This document shows, one piece after another, positions 44,129 through 52,474 of a stretch of 64,000 nt of DNA. The notes beneath the pieces are model-generated. The model saw only the letters and a program-made list of their open reading frames with translations. It was not told where the DNA came from and did not search any database. The DNA is taken from positions 62,001 through 126,000 of the forward strand of contig NZ_JAFCJZ010000019.1 of NCBI RefSeq assembly GCF_018130765.1, given 5' to 3'. Position numbers and translations under genes: made by a program. The stretch comes from Bradyrhizobium iriomotense (GTDB lineage Bacteria > Pseudomonadota > Alphaproteobacteria > Rhizobiales > Xanthobacteraceae). Numbering within the stretch: position 1 is the stretch's first letter; the number at the start of each line of letters is the position of its first letter.

Positions 44129-44314
44129 ATGCTTCTGATCGACGCGTTGCTGATCCTGGCGATGTTGTTCTTCCTGCTTCTGCCGGTCACCGATCGAAGG
44201 ACGGTGCACATGAGGCTCTGCATGTTCTTCGTGTTGCTGGCTGCGTTCTCGGTCTCGATCACCCGCACCCCCATCGTGCCGCTGCAACTTGCAGGTATCG
44301 TCTCGACACATTGA
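44129..44314 (+). CDS. Small two-helix membrane protein
   Basis: A 61-residue protein with two hydrophobic segments: MLLIDALLILAMLFFLLLPV and MRLCMFFVLLAAFSVSIT, separated by a short charged turn (TDRRTVH). GGGAGAGG lies directly upstream of the ATG, a strong ribosome binding site that argues for real translation. It reads away from the radical SAM gene, and its function is unknown. Confidence 0.6.
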   Translation: MLLIDALLILAMLFFLLLPVTDRRTVHMRLCMFFVLLAAFSVSITRTPIVPLQLAGIVSTH

Positions 44315-44493
44315 GTGTCGCAATCATCACATCTGCCAGCATTGTGGTTCACTCGCAGGAACCAACCGCCTTCGCGAACATTCTGACCCTGGCACCCGCG
44401 CGAGCCCCGCTCGCGCGCGCCTCGACAATCCCGGCGCCAGCGCCGCTGGCCGGATTTTTGCCCCGATGCTCGCTTCGGGGCGATGGGGGACTT

Positions 44494-44658
44494 GTGAGCA
44501 CGGTCATAGAGAACTTGCTGGCGCGGAAGCAGAAGCTCGTGGAGGAACTCGAGAAGGTGCAGGTCGTCGAGGACCGCGACAGGATCGAGCACCAGCTCGA
44601 GCAGATCAACACCGCGCTGGACTTCCTGGACCGGCCGGGATCGAGGGACGGGCGATAG
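44494..44658 (+). CDS. Small coiled-coil hypothetical protein
   Basis: A 54-residue protein from a GTG at 44494 with GGGGGA a few bases upstream. It is almost entirely one charged amphipathic helix (LARKQKLVEELEKVQVVEDR, then DRIEHQLEQINTALDFL) with heptad-like spacing. The longer in-frame form from 44011 is Ala/Pro/Arg-rich and not protein-like. It ends just before the convergent GntR-regulator stop. The function is unknown. Confidence 0.55.
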   Translation: MSTVIENLLARKQKLVEELEKVQVVEDRDRIEHQLEQINTALDFLDRPGSRDGR

Positions 44659-44664
44659 CCGCGC

Positions 44665-45360
44665 TCAATCCGCCTTCAGCGCGTCTACTTTCAAGGCCTC
44701 CACTTTCAAGGCCTTGGCATAGACCACGCCCGAATTGGTGATGTGCGTCGTCATCAGCTGTTCGAAAGCGGCAAGCTCGCCGCGTGCGAACAGATCCAGC
44801 AGCTTGCGATGCTCGTCGAACGACGTGCGGGTGCGCACGTCGATCGGTGAGGTCAAATTGGTGCGGAGCGCGGCGACGCGGCCGGAGACGAGCTGGTAGG
44901 ATTCGAGGAGATAGCGATTGCCGCAATGGGCGAACAACGCCTCGTGGAATGCGGCGTCGGCGCGGCCATAGGCGATGTTGTCCCTGGTCGCGACGGCAGG
45001 CTCCATCGCCGCGATCGCATCGCTCATCGCGGCGATCGCTCCCTCGCGATCATGGTGATAAGCGAGCTCGGCCGCCTTGGGCTCGAGCGCAATGCGGAAG
45101 GTGCAGAGCGCGGTGATGTCGTCGGCGCTCGGGGTGAAGACGAAACTGCCGACCTGCGGCCGGATCACCACGAGGCCCTGCGTCTGCAGCTGGCCCATGG
45201 CCTCGCGCACCGGCGTGCGGCTGACGCCGAAGGAATTTGCCACCATCTCTTCCGAGATCGCAGCTCCAAGCGCGAACTCGCCGTCGATGATGGCCTGCCG
45301 CAGCCGCTGCATCACGCGCTGCGACAGCGATTTCGGCGTATTGAGCTTGAGCGATCGCAT
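44665..45360 (-). CDS. GntR-family regulator, FCD (FadR) subfamily
   Basis: A 231-residue regulator. The winged helix (about 10-75) reads LSQRVMQRLRQAIIDGEFAL, then VANSFGVSRTPVREAMGQL. The FCD effector domain (about 85-215) has the metal/ligand-binding helices with AAFHEALFAHCGNRYLL and DEHRKLLDLFARGE. The C-terminus (ALKVEALKVDALKAD) is a small amino-acid repeat. It lies 12 nt downstream of the FAD-linked oxidase gene on the same strand, so it likely regulates its own operon and the divergent lyase gene. Confidence 0.92.
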   Translation of the reverse strand: MRSLKLNTPKSLSQRVMQRLRQAIIDGEFALGAAISEEMVANSFGVSRTPVREAMGQLQTQGLVVIRPQVGSFVFTPSADDITALCTFRIALEPKAAELAYHHDREGAIAAMSDAIAAMEPAVATRDNIAYGRADAAFHEALFAHCGNRYLLESYQLVSGRVAALRTNLTSPIDVRTRTSFDEHRKLLDLFARGELAAFEQLMTTHITNSGVVYAKALKVEALKVDALKAD

Positions 45361-45372
45361 GCGCGCTCCCGC

Positions 45373-46785
45373 TCAGATCACCTTGCCGGGGTTGAGCAGG
45401 TGATCGGGATCGAGCGCCGCCTTCAGCGTCCGCATCAGCGCGATCTCGGCCTCGCTCCTGGCATGGCCCAGCCACTTCTTCTTCAGCGTGCCGATGCCGT
45501 GCTCGGCGGAGACGCTGCCGCCCATCTCGCGGACGAGACCATAGATGATCGCGTCCATCTCCTCCTTGGGCTGCTGCTCGACCGTGAGCCCGGTGACCCA
45601 GGAGACCAGATGCAGATTGCCGTCGCCGATATGGCCGTAATAGACGCTCTCGCAGCCCTTGATGCCGGAGGCGAGCGCCGCTTTGCAGCGCGTGACGAAC
45701 TCGTCCATCCGCGCCACCGCAAGGCCGATGTCGTAGGAGATGTGCGGGCCCAGCACCTGGCCGAACTCGGCGCAAATGTCGCGCACCCGCCAGAACGCCT
45801 GCGTCTGCGCCAGCGACTGCGCCACGGCGGCATCGGCCAGCAGCCCGCGCTCCATCAGCTCTTCGAGCCAGGTCTGGAAGCGCGGCGCATCGATGCTCTC
45901 GTCGGTGCCCTGCGCCTCCACCAGCACGTAGAGACCGTGGCCGGCCGCGACCGGCGGCTTCACGCCGGCGCGCGTCGTGATGACGTCCCAATAGTCCGGC
46001 CACATCACCTCGAAGGCCGACAGCAGCGGCCCGAGTCCGCTGCGAGCCGCGCCGAGCAAGTCGATCACGGCGGCATAGTCCTTCAAGGCGCAGAGCGCCG
46101 CCATGGTCGAACGCGGTTTCGGGAACAGCTTCAGCACGACGCGGGTGATGATGCCGAGCGTGCCTTCCGAGCCGATGAACAGATGCTTCAGATCGTAGCC
46201 GGCATTGTTCTTCATCAGCTTGTTGAGATTGGTGATGATGGTGCCGTCGGGCAGCACCACTTCGAGGCCGAGCACGAGCTCGCGCGTCATGCCGTAGCGG
46301 ATCACGCGGTTGCCGCCGGCATTGGTCGAGAGATTGCCGCCGATGGCGCAGGAGCCGCGCGAGCCGAGATCGAGCGGAAAGAAGAAGCCGGCTTCATCGG
46401 CGGCCTTCTGGATCGTCTCCAGCGGCGTGCCCGCCTTCACGGTCATCGTCATCGACGCGCGATCGATCTCCTCGATGCCGGTCATGCGCTCCAGCGAGAT
46501 CGCGACCCAGCCTGCTTCGGGCGAAGCGCCGCGGCACAGCCCGGTCAATCCGCCCTGCGGCACGAACGGCACGCACGCCTGCCGGCAGGTGGCAATCGCA
46601 TCGGCAACGCCTTGCGCATCGGTCGGACGGATCACCGCGCGCGGCGTCTGCGGCAGGCTCGCGCTCCAGTCATTGCAATTGCGCGCCGGCACATCCGCGC
46701 CAACAAGCACGGCGGCCGCGCCGAGCCTGTCGCGCAACGCGCCGAGCAATTGGTCGGGACGTTCAATGGGGGTCACCATGTTCAT
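45373..46785 (-). CDS. FAD-linked 2-hydroxyacid dehydrogenase (GlcD/D2HGDH/DLD type)
   Basis: A 470-residue flavoprotein of the VAO/PCMH superfamily. The FAD-binding domain (about 36-210) shows PQGGLTGLCRGASPEAG, CAIGGNLSTNAGGNRVIRYG and FIGSEGTLGIITRVVLKLFP. The C-terminal oxidase domain contains YYGHIGDGNLHLVSW, the metal-binding GDGNLH motif, and ends SAEHGIGTLKKKWLGHARS and DPDHLLNPGKVI. Likely substrates are D-lactate, glycolate or D-2-hydroxyglutarate. It heads a GntR-regulated unit and is divergent from a DHDPS-family lyase, so the two may act in one sugar-acid or hydroxyacid route. Confidence 0.92.
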   Translation of the reverse strand: MNMVTPIERPDQLLGALRDRLGAAAVLVGADVPARNCNDWSASLPQTPRAVIRPTDAQGVADAIATCRQACVPFVPQGGLTGLCRGASPEAGWVAISLERMTGIEEIDRASMTMTVKAGTPLETIQKAADEAGFFFPLDLGSRGSCAIGGNLSTNAGGNRVIRYGMTRELVLGLEVVLPDGTIITNLNKLMKNNAGYDLKHLFIGSEGTLGIITRVVLKLFPKPRSTMAALCALKDYAAVIDLLGAARSGLGPLLSAFEVMWPDYWDVITTRAGVKPPVAAGHGLYVLVEAQGTDESIDAPRFQTWLEELMERGLLADAAVAQSLAQTQAFWRVRDICAEFGQVLGPHISYDIGLAVARMDEFVTRCKAALASGIKGCESVYYGHIGDGNLHLVSWVTGLTVEQQPKEEMDAIIYGLVREMGGSVSAEHGIGTLKKKWLGHARSEAEIALMRTLKAALDPDHLLNPGKVI

Positions 46786-46853
46786 GCGAGACCTCCTTAA
46801 GGATTCGCCGGGGCGTCATGCGCGCCGTGACGGTGGAAAGGGTTTGCGCCCTT

Positions 46854-46872
46854 CTTGTATGTAAGGTACAAG
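46854..46872. promoter_or_regulatory. Putative GntR (FCD) operator
   Basis: CTTGTA (46854-46859) and TACAAG (46867-46872) form a perfect inverted repeat with a 7-nt spacer. It sits between the divergent FAD-oxidase (start 46785) and DHDPS-family (start 46965) genes. FCD-type GntR proteins bind short palindromes of this kind. Confidence 0.6.
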
Positions 46873-46964
46873 ATGAAAAGTAAAGCAAAAACATGGTTCT
46901 GTTTGGCTGAGAAGATCGTTAGGGATCAGAGGCTTAGCCGGCGGCCGCAGCAAAGGGTGGTGTG

Positions 46965-47849
46965 ATGACGGAGGCGATTCGCGGGTTCTGGGTGGCGTCG
47001 GCGACGCCGCTGGCAACGGACGGCGGCGTGGACTCCGCCAAGCTCGCCGCTCACGCCAAGCACCTGTTCAGCAAAGGTGTCGACGGCGTCGTGCTGTTCG
47101 GCACCACCGGCGAGGGCACCTCGTTCAATGCCGGCGAACGTATCGCGACCATCGAGGCTCTGCTCAAGAACGGCGTCGCTGCGGAGCGCATCGGCATCGG
47201 CGGCGGTTTTCCCGCCATCACCGACAGCATCGCGCTGACGCGCGCCGTGCTCGGCCTCGGCCTGCGCCACGTGCTGATGTTGCCGCCCTATTTCGATCGC
47301 AACGTCACGCCCGAGGGTATCGAGGATGCGTTCGCCGCGATCATCGATGGCGTCGCCGACGATCGCCTGCGCGCCTATCTCTATCACATCCCGCAAATCT
47401 CGGGTGTTGCGATCCCGACGACGGTCGCCGCAAGCCTGCGCAAGCGCTACGGCAAAGTGGTCGCCGGTCTGAAAGACTCCAGCGGCGACTTCAAGCAGTT
47501 CCAGGCGTTCCGCGCCGCCGCGCCGGAGCTTGCCATCACCGTCGGCAACGAAGCCGATATCACCCGCGCGATCGCCGCCGGCGGCGCCGGCACCATCTGC
47601 GGCATGGCCAACATTGCGCCGGAGCTGGTCAAGGCGATGGTCGACGGCAAAGACGTCGAAGCGCGCATGCAGGCGGCGATCGACATCGTGGTGAAATCGC
47701 CATCTTTCCTCACGACGCTGAAGGCGATCCTTGCGGCGCAGACCGGCGATGCAAGCTGGCTGCGCGTGCGACCGCCGCTCCGCGCCTTGTCCGACGGTAC
47801 CGCGCTCAAGCGGAAGCTCGACGAACTGGTGGCTCCCGCCTTCGCGTGA
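46965..47849 (+). CDS. Dihydrodipicolinate synthase (DapA/NAL) family lyase
   Basis: A 294-residue class I aldolase-type lyase. The pyruvate-binding GTTGEGTSF loop is at about 46-54, the catalytic Tyr lies in AYLYHIPQISG (Y140), and the Schiff-base Lys in VAGLKDSSGD (K170); GNEADITRAIAAGGAGTICG follows. DapA itself is normally unlinked to oxidases, and the context (divergent FAD-linked hydroxyacid dehydrogenase, GntR regulator) points to a catabolic member such as a 2-keto-3-deoxy sugar-acid aldolase or dehydratase. ATG 46965 is preferred to the GTG just before it. Confidence 0.88.
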   Translation: MTEAIRGFWVASATPLATDGGVDSAKLAAHAKHLFSKGVDGVVLFGTTGEGTSFNAGERIATIEALLKNGVAAERIGIGGGFPAITDSIALTRAVLGLGLRHVLMLPPYFDRNVTPEGIEDAFAAIIDGVADDRLRAYLYHIPQISGVAIPTTVAASLRKRYGKVVAGLKDSSGDFKQFQAFRAAAPELAITVGNEADITRAIAAGGAGTICGMANIAPELVKAMVDGKDVEARMQAAIDIVVKSPSFLTTLKAILAAQTGDASWLRVRPPLRALSDGTALKRKLDELVAPAFA

Positions 47850-47850
47850 T

Positions 47851-47904
47851 CGTGAAATATCGGGACACGCTGCCGCAAATTCTCGCGCAGCGTGTCGCGA
47901 TTTC
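47851..47904 (+). terminator. Probable terminator hairpin after the DHDPS-family gene
   Basis: A perfect 10-bp stem GACACGCTGC (47864-47873) and GCAGCGTGTC (47887-47896), 13-nt loop, extended imperfectly by GAAAT and ATTTC on the outside. It starts directly after the lyase stop. There is no strong T-run, so efficiency is uncertain. Confidence 0.55.
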
Positions 47905-47947
47905 CGCGAGATCAATCGTTGATTGACGTTTGGCGTTCCTCTGCGCC

Positions 47948-47979
47948 TAGAACGATTCAAGACTAGAGCGATTCAAGCT
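47948..47979. repeat. 16-bp tandem repeat upstream of the siderophore receptor
   Basis: CTAGAACGATTCAAGA (47948-47963) and CTAGAGCGATTCAAGC (47964-47979) abut and differ at two positions. They lie about 70-100 bp upstream of the TonB-dependent receptor ATG and could be paired regulator half-sites for iron control. Confidence 0.6.
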
Positions 47980-48023
47980 CGGCTGCGGTTCTCCTCGATC
48001 GCAGTGGCTGTTACACGCGCACA

Positions 48024-48045
48024 CTTCAACGTTCTTGACTTGAAG
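48024..48045. promoter_or_regulatory. Inverted repeat just before the receptor start
   Basis: CTTCAA (48024-48029) and TTGAAG (48040-48045) are separated by 10 nt, and the right arm ends 4 nt before the ATG at 48050. It may be an operator or a structure that hides the ribosome binding site; it does not match an iron box I can name. Confidence 0.4.
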
Positions 48046-48049
48046 TGGA

Positions 48050-50386
48050 ATGAAAGTGCGTGCCTTCGTGGATGGCCAGCGCGACAGCGGCCATCGAACC
48101 CGTGCCGGCAAGAGCCGTGCAGGTCTTCTCATCGGTGCAGCGGTGCTGCTCATCGAATCTCCCACCAACACGACGAGCGCGCGGGCGCAATCGGCATTGC
48201 CGCCGGTGACGGTGGAAGCACCGGCGCCGCGGCCGAAGCCGGCCCGCGCATCGGAGGGGACTCCACGCCGCACGCAAGCCGCGGCGCGCCAGCGCAGTCG
48301 CAATGCCACGGCTGCGCCTGCGGTGCCGACGCTCTCGGAGCGCGCTGCCGCAGAAGCCGCCGCGCAACAGGCCGCCAAGCTCGGCTACCGCGCGATGCCG
48401 AGCGCGACGACGCTGCGCAGCGGCGCCTCGCCGCTCGACACGTCGCAGTCCGTCAACATCGTGCCGGAGCAGGTGTTGAAGGATCAGCTGCCGCGCAACA
48501 TCGACGATGCGCTGATCAACATCTCCGGCATCACTCAAACCAACACGCTCGCCGGCACCCAGGACGCCGTCATCCGGCGCGGCTTCGGCGACAACCGCGA
48601 CGGCTCGATCATGCGCAACGGCATGCCGCTGGTGCAGGGCCGCAGCCTCAATGCCGCGGTCGAAAGCGTCGAGGTGCTGAAAGGGCCGGCCTCGCTGCTC
48701 TACGGCATCATGGACCCCGGCGGCATCGTCAACACCATCAGCAAGCGTCCCGAACTCTATCAGCACGGCTCGGTCACGCTGCTCGGTTCGGCCTTCAGTG
48801 TCTCCAAGACCGGCGCTGATGGCCTGCTCGACGTCACCGGCCCGATCGGCGACCAGGGTCTTGCCTATCGCTTCATCGGTTACGGTGTCAGCGAGGATTA
48901 CTGGCGCAATTTCGGGCGCCATCGCGAGATGCTGGTCGCACCGTCGCTGGCCTGGTACGGCCAGGACACCACCGTCCAGCTCAACTACGAGCACCGTGAG
49001 TTCATCTATCCGTTCGACCGCGGCACCGCGTTTAATCCGGTGACGAAGGCGCCGCTGGCAGTTCCCGCCGACCGCCGGCTCGACGAGCCCTTCAACAACA
49101 CCTGGGGCACATCCGACCTGATGCAGGCCTCGGTTGAGCATCGCTTCAACCAGGATTGGAAGCTTTACGCCGGCTACAGCTACAACACCGAAACCTTCAG
49201 CGCCAATCAGCTCCGCATCACCAGCATCGACTTCACCACCGGCGCCGAGAAGCGCAGCAATGACGGCACGGGAAGCTCGCTCAGCAACGTCAGCTACGGA
49301 ACGTCCTACGTTTCAGGCAGCTTCTGGCTCGGCAACATGCGCAATGACGTGGTGTTCGGCGGCGACGGTCAGTATCGCACGATCTACCGCGACGTTTTGA
49401 TCCGGCAGGCAACTCCCGCCTTCAATGTCTACAATCCCGTCTACGGGCTGATCGGGCCCGGCACGACAGCGTCGAACATGGACAGCGCCCAGACCGACAA
49501 GCTCGGTCAATGGTCGTTGTTCGTCCAGGACACGCTGCATCTCACCGAGCGGTTCGCGCTGGTCGGCGGCGTGCGCTACATGGACTACGACCAGATCGCT
49601 GGGCGCGGAAAGCCGTTCAACACCAATACCAACGTATCCCAGGACAAGGTGCTTCCCCTCGGCGGCGCCATCTTCAAGCTGACCGACGAGATCTCGCTCT
49701 ATGCGAGCTACACTGAATCGCTGAAGCCGAATTCGACCATTGCACCGATCGGCGTCGTGATCGACTCCAATGTCGCACCGGAAGAGGGCGTGTCCTACGA
49801 GACCGGCGTGAAGTTCGATCTGAACAAACGCATCTCCGGTACGTTGGCGCTCTACGATCTCGACAAGAAGAACGTGCAGACGACCAAGACGAACAGCGCA
49901 GGCGTGGTGGAGCTCCACACTGTCGGCCGCGCCCACTCACGGGGCGTCGAGCTGGACGTCACCGGCAGGCTCACCGACAGCTGGGCCTTGATCGGTAGCT
50001 ACGGCTATACCGACGCGCGGGTGACGGCCTCCGAGGATCCGACGCTCTATGGCAGGAAGCTGCAGAACGTCGCGCTGAACACGGCCTCGCTCTATCTGGT
50101 CTACGACTTCGGCACAGCATTGCCGGGCCAGCTCCGCCTCGGCGGCGGCGCGCGCTATGTCGGCGACCGCCCCGGCGATTCGACGAATACCTTCTTCTTG
50201 CCGTCCTATGTCGTCGCGGACATCTTCGCGACCTACGAGACCAAGTACGAGCAGCTTCCGGTCATCTATCAGTTCAACGTCAAGAACCTGTTCGACACTG
50301 TCTACTATCCTTCCGCCGTCAATAATCTGAACGTCGCCATCGGCGATGCCCGACGCTTCTCGCTGTCGGCGACGGTGAAGTTCTAG
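48050..50386 (+). CDS. TonB-dependent siderophore receptor
   Basis: A 778-residue outer-membrane receptor. After an atypically long N-terminus (hydrophobic segment at about 24-36, Ala/Pro/Arg-rich linker to about 110) comes the plug domain: SQSVNIVPEQVLKDQL, NIDDALINISGITQTNTLAG, VIRRGFGDNRDGSIMRNGMP and VEVLKGPASLLYGIMDPGGI (about 130-235). The 22-strand barrel fills about 245-778 and ends SLSATVKF with the terminal Phe. The plug wording is that of ferrichrome/FhuA-type receptors. It is followed 2 nt after its stop by a PepSY membrane protein, a common partner of such receptors that is thought to act in siderophore reduction or export of iron from it. Confidence 0.94.
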   Translation: MKVRAFVDGQRDSGHRTRAGKSRAGLLIGAAVLLIESPTNTTSARAQSALPPVTVEAPAPRPKPARASEGTPRRTQAAARQRSRNATAAPAVPTLSERAAAEAAAQQAAKLGYRAMPSATTLRSGASPLDTSQSVNIVPEQVLKDQLPRNIDDALINISGITQTNTLAGTQDAVIRRGFGDNRDGSIMRNGMPLVQGRSLNAAVESVEVLKGPASLLYGIMDPGGIVNTISKRPELYQHGSVTLLGSAFSVSKTGADGLLDVTGPIGDQGLAYRFIGYGVSEDYWRNFGRHREMLVAPSLAWYGQDTTVQLNYEHREFIYPFDRGTAFNPVTKAPLAVPADRRLDEPFNNTWGTSDLMQASVEHRFNQDWKLYAGYSYNTETFSANQLRITSIDFTTGAEKRSNDGTGSSLSNVSYGTSYVSGSFWLGNMRNDVVFGGDGQYRTIYRDVLIRQATPAFNVYNPVYGLIGPGTTASNMDSAQTDKLGQWSLFVQDTLHLTERFALVGGVRYMDYDQIAGRGKPFNTNTNVSQDKVLPLGGAIFKLTDEISLYASYTESLKPNSTIAPIGVVIDSNVAPEEGVSYETGVKFDLNKRISGTLALYDLDKKNVQTTKTNSAGVVELHTVGRAHSRGVELDVTGRLTDSWALIGSYGYTDARVTASEDPTLYGRKLQNVALNTASLYLVYDFGTALPGQLRLGGGARYVGDRPGDSTNTFFLPSYVVADIFATYETKYEQLPVIYQFNVKNLFDTVYYPSAVNNLNVAIGDARRFSLSATVKF

Positions 50387-50388
50387 CC

Positions 50389-51585
50389 ATGGCAGCGCGG
50401 CTGGGCCATACCATCAAGGCTGCCCTGCTGCAGGTCCATTCCATTGCGGGCCTGGCGCTCGCGCTGCTGCTTGCTCTGATCGCGCTGACCGGCGCGGTCA
50501 TGAGCTTTGAGGACGAGATCGTCGATCATCTCAATGCCGGCATCATGCATGTCGCGCTGCGCGAGATGCCGGCGCTGATGCCGGACGAGCTGGTCGCCCG
50601 GCTGAAGGCGAGGCAGGATTTCGGTCAGGTCTCGGCCGTGACGCTGTCGATCGATCCTGCCGCCGCCGTGCGGGTCCGCTTCGCGCGCGACGAGCAGGGC
50701 ACGCGACCGGCGTCGCTCTATGTCGATCCCTATGACGCGCGCGTGCTGGGGGCGCCGCGCGGCGAAGAATTTTTCGCGACGGTGCGCAGGCTGCATCGCT
50801 GGCTGCTGATCCCCGGCGATGCCAAGGGCTGGGGCCGCCAGATCACCGGCATCGCCGCGCTCGGCCTGATCGTCATGCTGGTCTCGGGCCTCGTGCTGCG
50901 CTGGCCGCGCCGCGCGCGTAGCGTGAAGATGTGGCTGAAGCCGAATCTCGGGCTCAGCGGACGCGGGCTGCATCGCTCGCTGCATGCGGTCATCGGCACC
51001 TGGGTCCTGCCGGTCTATCTGGTGATGACGCTGACCGGACTGTGGTACTCGTTCGACTGGTACAAGGACGGAGTCGTCTGGCTGCTGGCACGCCCGGAGG
51101 TCAGTGCTGCGAAGATGCAGCCCAAAATGTCCGCAAAGACTCCGCGCGCGTCCGCCCGCTCCGAGCCGGCCCAGCCGATCGGATTCGACCAGGCATGGAC
51201 GACGTTCCGGCGTGAGGAGGGCGGCCGCTTTGCCAGGGCCTTGCTGACGTTGCCGCCTAGCCCCGGCACGGCGATACGGATCCGGTCGTGGGCGAAGGAT
51301 TCGACGCTCGACACCACGCGTGATGAATTCCGCATCGATGCCGTGACCGGCCAGCTGACCTCCGCGGAACGCTATGCCGACAAGACGTTCGGCGAGAAGA
51401 TCATCGCCAACGTGCTCGACATCCATTGTGGCGCGGTGCTGGGCTGGCCCGGCAAGCTCGCGTTCATGATTGCCGCGGCCCTGATGCCGCTGTTCTCGAT
51501 CACCGGCATTTTGCTCTATCTGTCGCGCCGCAAGCTGCGGCGCCCCGCGCAGGCGCCGCTCGGGCGCCTCGTTCCGGGCGAGTGA
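50389..51585 (+). CDS. PepSY-associated transmembrane protein
   Basis: A 398-residue inner-membrane protein with four hydrophobic helices: about 18-38 (IAGLALALLLALIALTGAVM), 150-170 (ITGIAALGLIVMLVSGLVLR), 205-225 (VIGTWVLPVYLVMTLTGLWY) and 355-380 (FMIAAALMPLFSITGILLYL). The helix-flanking LHRWL, LHRSLHAVIG and DIHCGAVLGW His residues are typical of the PepSY_TM family and may bind haem or metal. Periplasmic segments between helices carry the PepSY-like beta folds. It starts 2 nt after the TonB receptor stop, so the two genes form an operon. Confidence 0.92.
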   Translation: MAARLGHTIKAALLQVHSIAGLALALLLALIALTGAVMSFEDEIVDHLNAGIMHVALREMPALMPDELVARLKARQDFGQVSAVTLSIDPAAAVRVRFARDEQGTRPASLYVDPYDARVLGAPRGEEFFATVRRLHRWLLIPGDAKGWGRQITGIAALGLIVMLVSGLVLRWPRRARSVKMWLKPNLGLSGRGLHRSLHAVIGTWVLPVYLVMTLTGLWYSFDWYKDGVVWLLARPEVSAAKMQPKMSAKTPRASARSEPAQPIGFDQAWTTFRREEGGRFARALLTLPPSPGTAIRIRSWAKDSTLDTTRDEFRIDAVTGQLTSAERYADKTFGEKIIANVLDIHCGAVLGWPGKLAFMIAAALMPLFSITGILLYLSRRKLRRPAQAPLGRLVPGE

Positions 51586-51625
51586 GGGGTCGGGCACCTC
51601 GATCGTCCGGTGTCATCCCGTCACG

Positions 51626-52294
51626 TCACTTCGGCTGCATGCGCCGTTCACCAATGACGACATCGTTGTTGACGGCGTAGACAAAGCAGCCGCCATCCCT
51701 GCCATTCCGCGCCGGATCGCTGTTGCACTTTGCAAGTGCGGAGGTCTGTGCGTCCTGCAGACTTGGATCCCCGGCCGAGATGAACAACTTGCCCCAGGGG
51801 TGGATCGCCATGGCCTTGGGCTCCATAGCCTTGTCGTAGTTCTGCACGTCGGCGCGCTGTCGCGTCACCCGCCGGATGATCGGAATCTGCGACAGATCAT
51901 ACTTGCCCGCATAATGCAGTCGCGGCATGTCCCGCGCGGTCAGTTCGCCCTCCACAACGATCTCTTCATTCACCGCAAGCAGGGCGCACGGCTTGCCGTA
52001 GCGCAACTGGCACGATTCCAGCGAGCGTTCGCCGGTGACCGACGCGTCCTCGTGTTCACAGGACCGAAAATAGCTCGCGCCGACGAGCTCCACGGCCTGC
52101 CCCTTGTTGGGTTTGCAGGCGACGTAGTCCTTGATCAGCGTGTCGCGGACAAAGCCGAACACGGTCGGCGTCGTCGCGGCTACGATCGACGCCATCGCTC
52201 GCTCGAATTGGGATTTGCGCTCCGCATTGGTCAGCGCGGCCATGGCCGCAGCCGGAAGCACCAGAAACACCACCAGGAATTTTACGATTCGCAT
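51626..52294 (-). CDS. Secreted hypothetical protein with Cys pairs
   Basis: A 222-residue exported protein. Its signal peptide MRIVKFLVVFLVLPAAAMAA is followed by LTNAERKSQFERAMASIV. Cys residues occur at YVACKPN, FRSCEHED, LESCQLRYGKPCALL, LAKCNSD and GGCFVY, suggesting disulfides. GGGGGG lies 4 nt before the ATG at 52294. No family was recognised. It converges with the PepSY gene and is divergent from the rhodanese gene. Confidence 0.8.
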   Translation of the reverse strand: MRIVKFLVVFLVLPAAAMAALTNAERKSQFERAMASIVAATTPTVFGFVRDTLIKDYVACKPNKGQAVELVGASYFRSCEHEDASVTGERSLESCQLRYGKPCALLAVNEEIVVEGELTARDMPRLHYAGKYDLSQIPIIRRVTRQRADVQNYDKAMEPKAMAIHPWGKLFISAGDPSLQDAQTSALAKCNSDPARNGRDGGCFVYAVNNDVVIGERRMQPK

Positions 52295-52474
52295 GCTGCC
52301 CCCCACGCACGAATCGGAACTTTACCCGCCTCGCGCCCGCGGACAACATGCTTCTTCTCCCCGGTCTGGGGGATGTACGCCGCGGAGTGGGGAGGGCATG
52401 CTCTCGTCGGGCTGGTCAAGCGGTCTGCAATCGGCCAAAAGCGCCCTGTTAAAACTTCGAAGGCTGCCTGTCCG

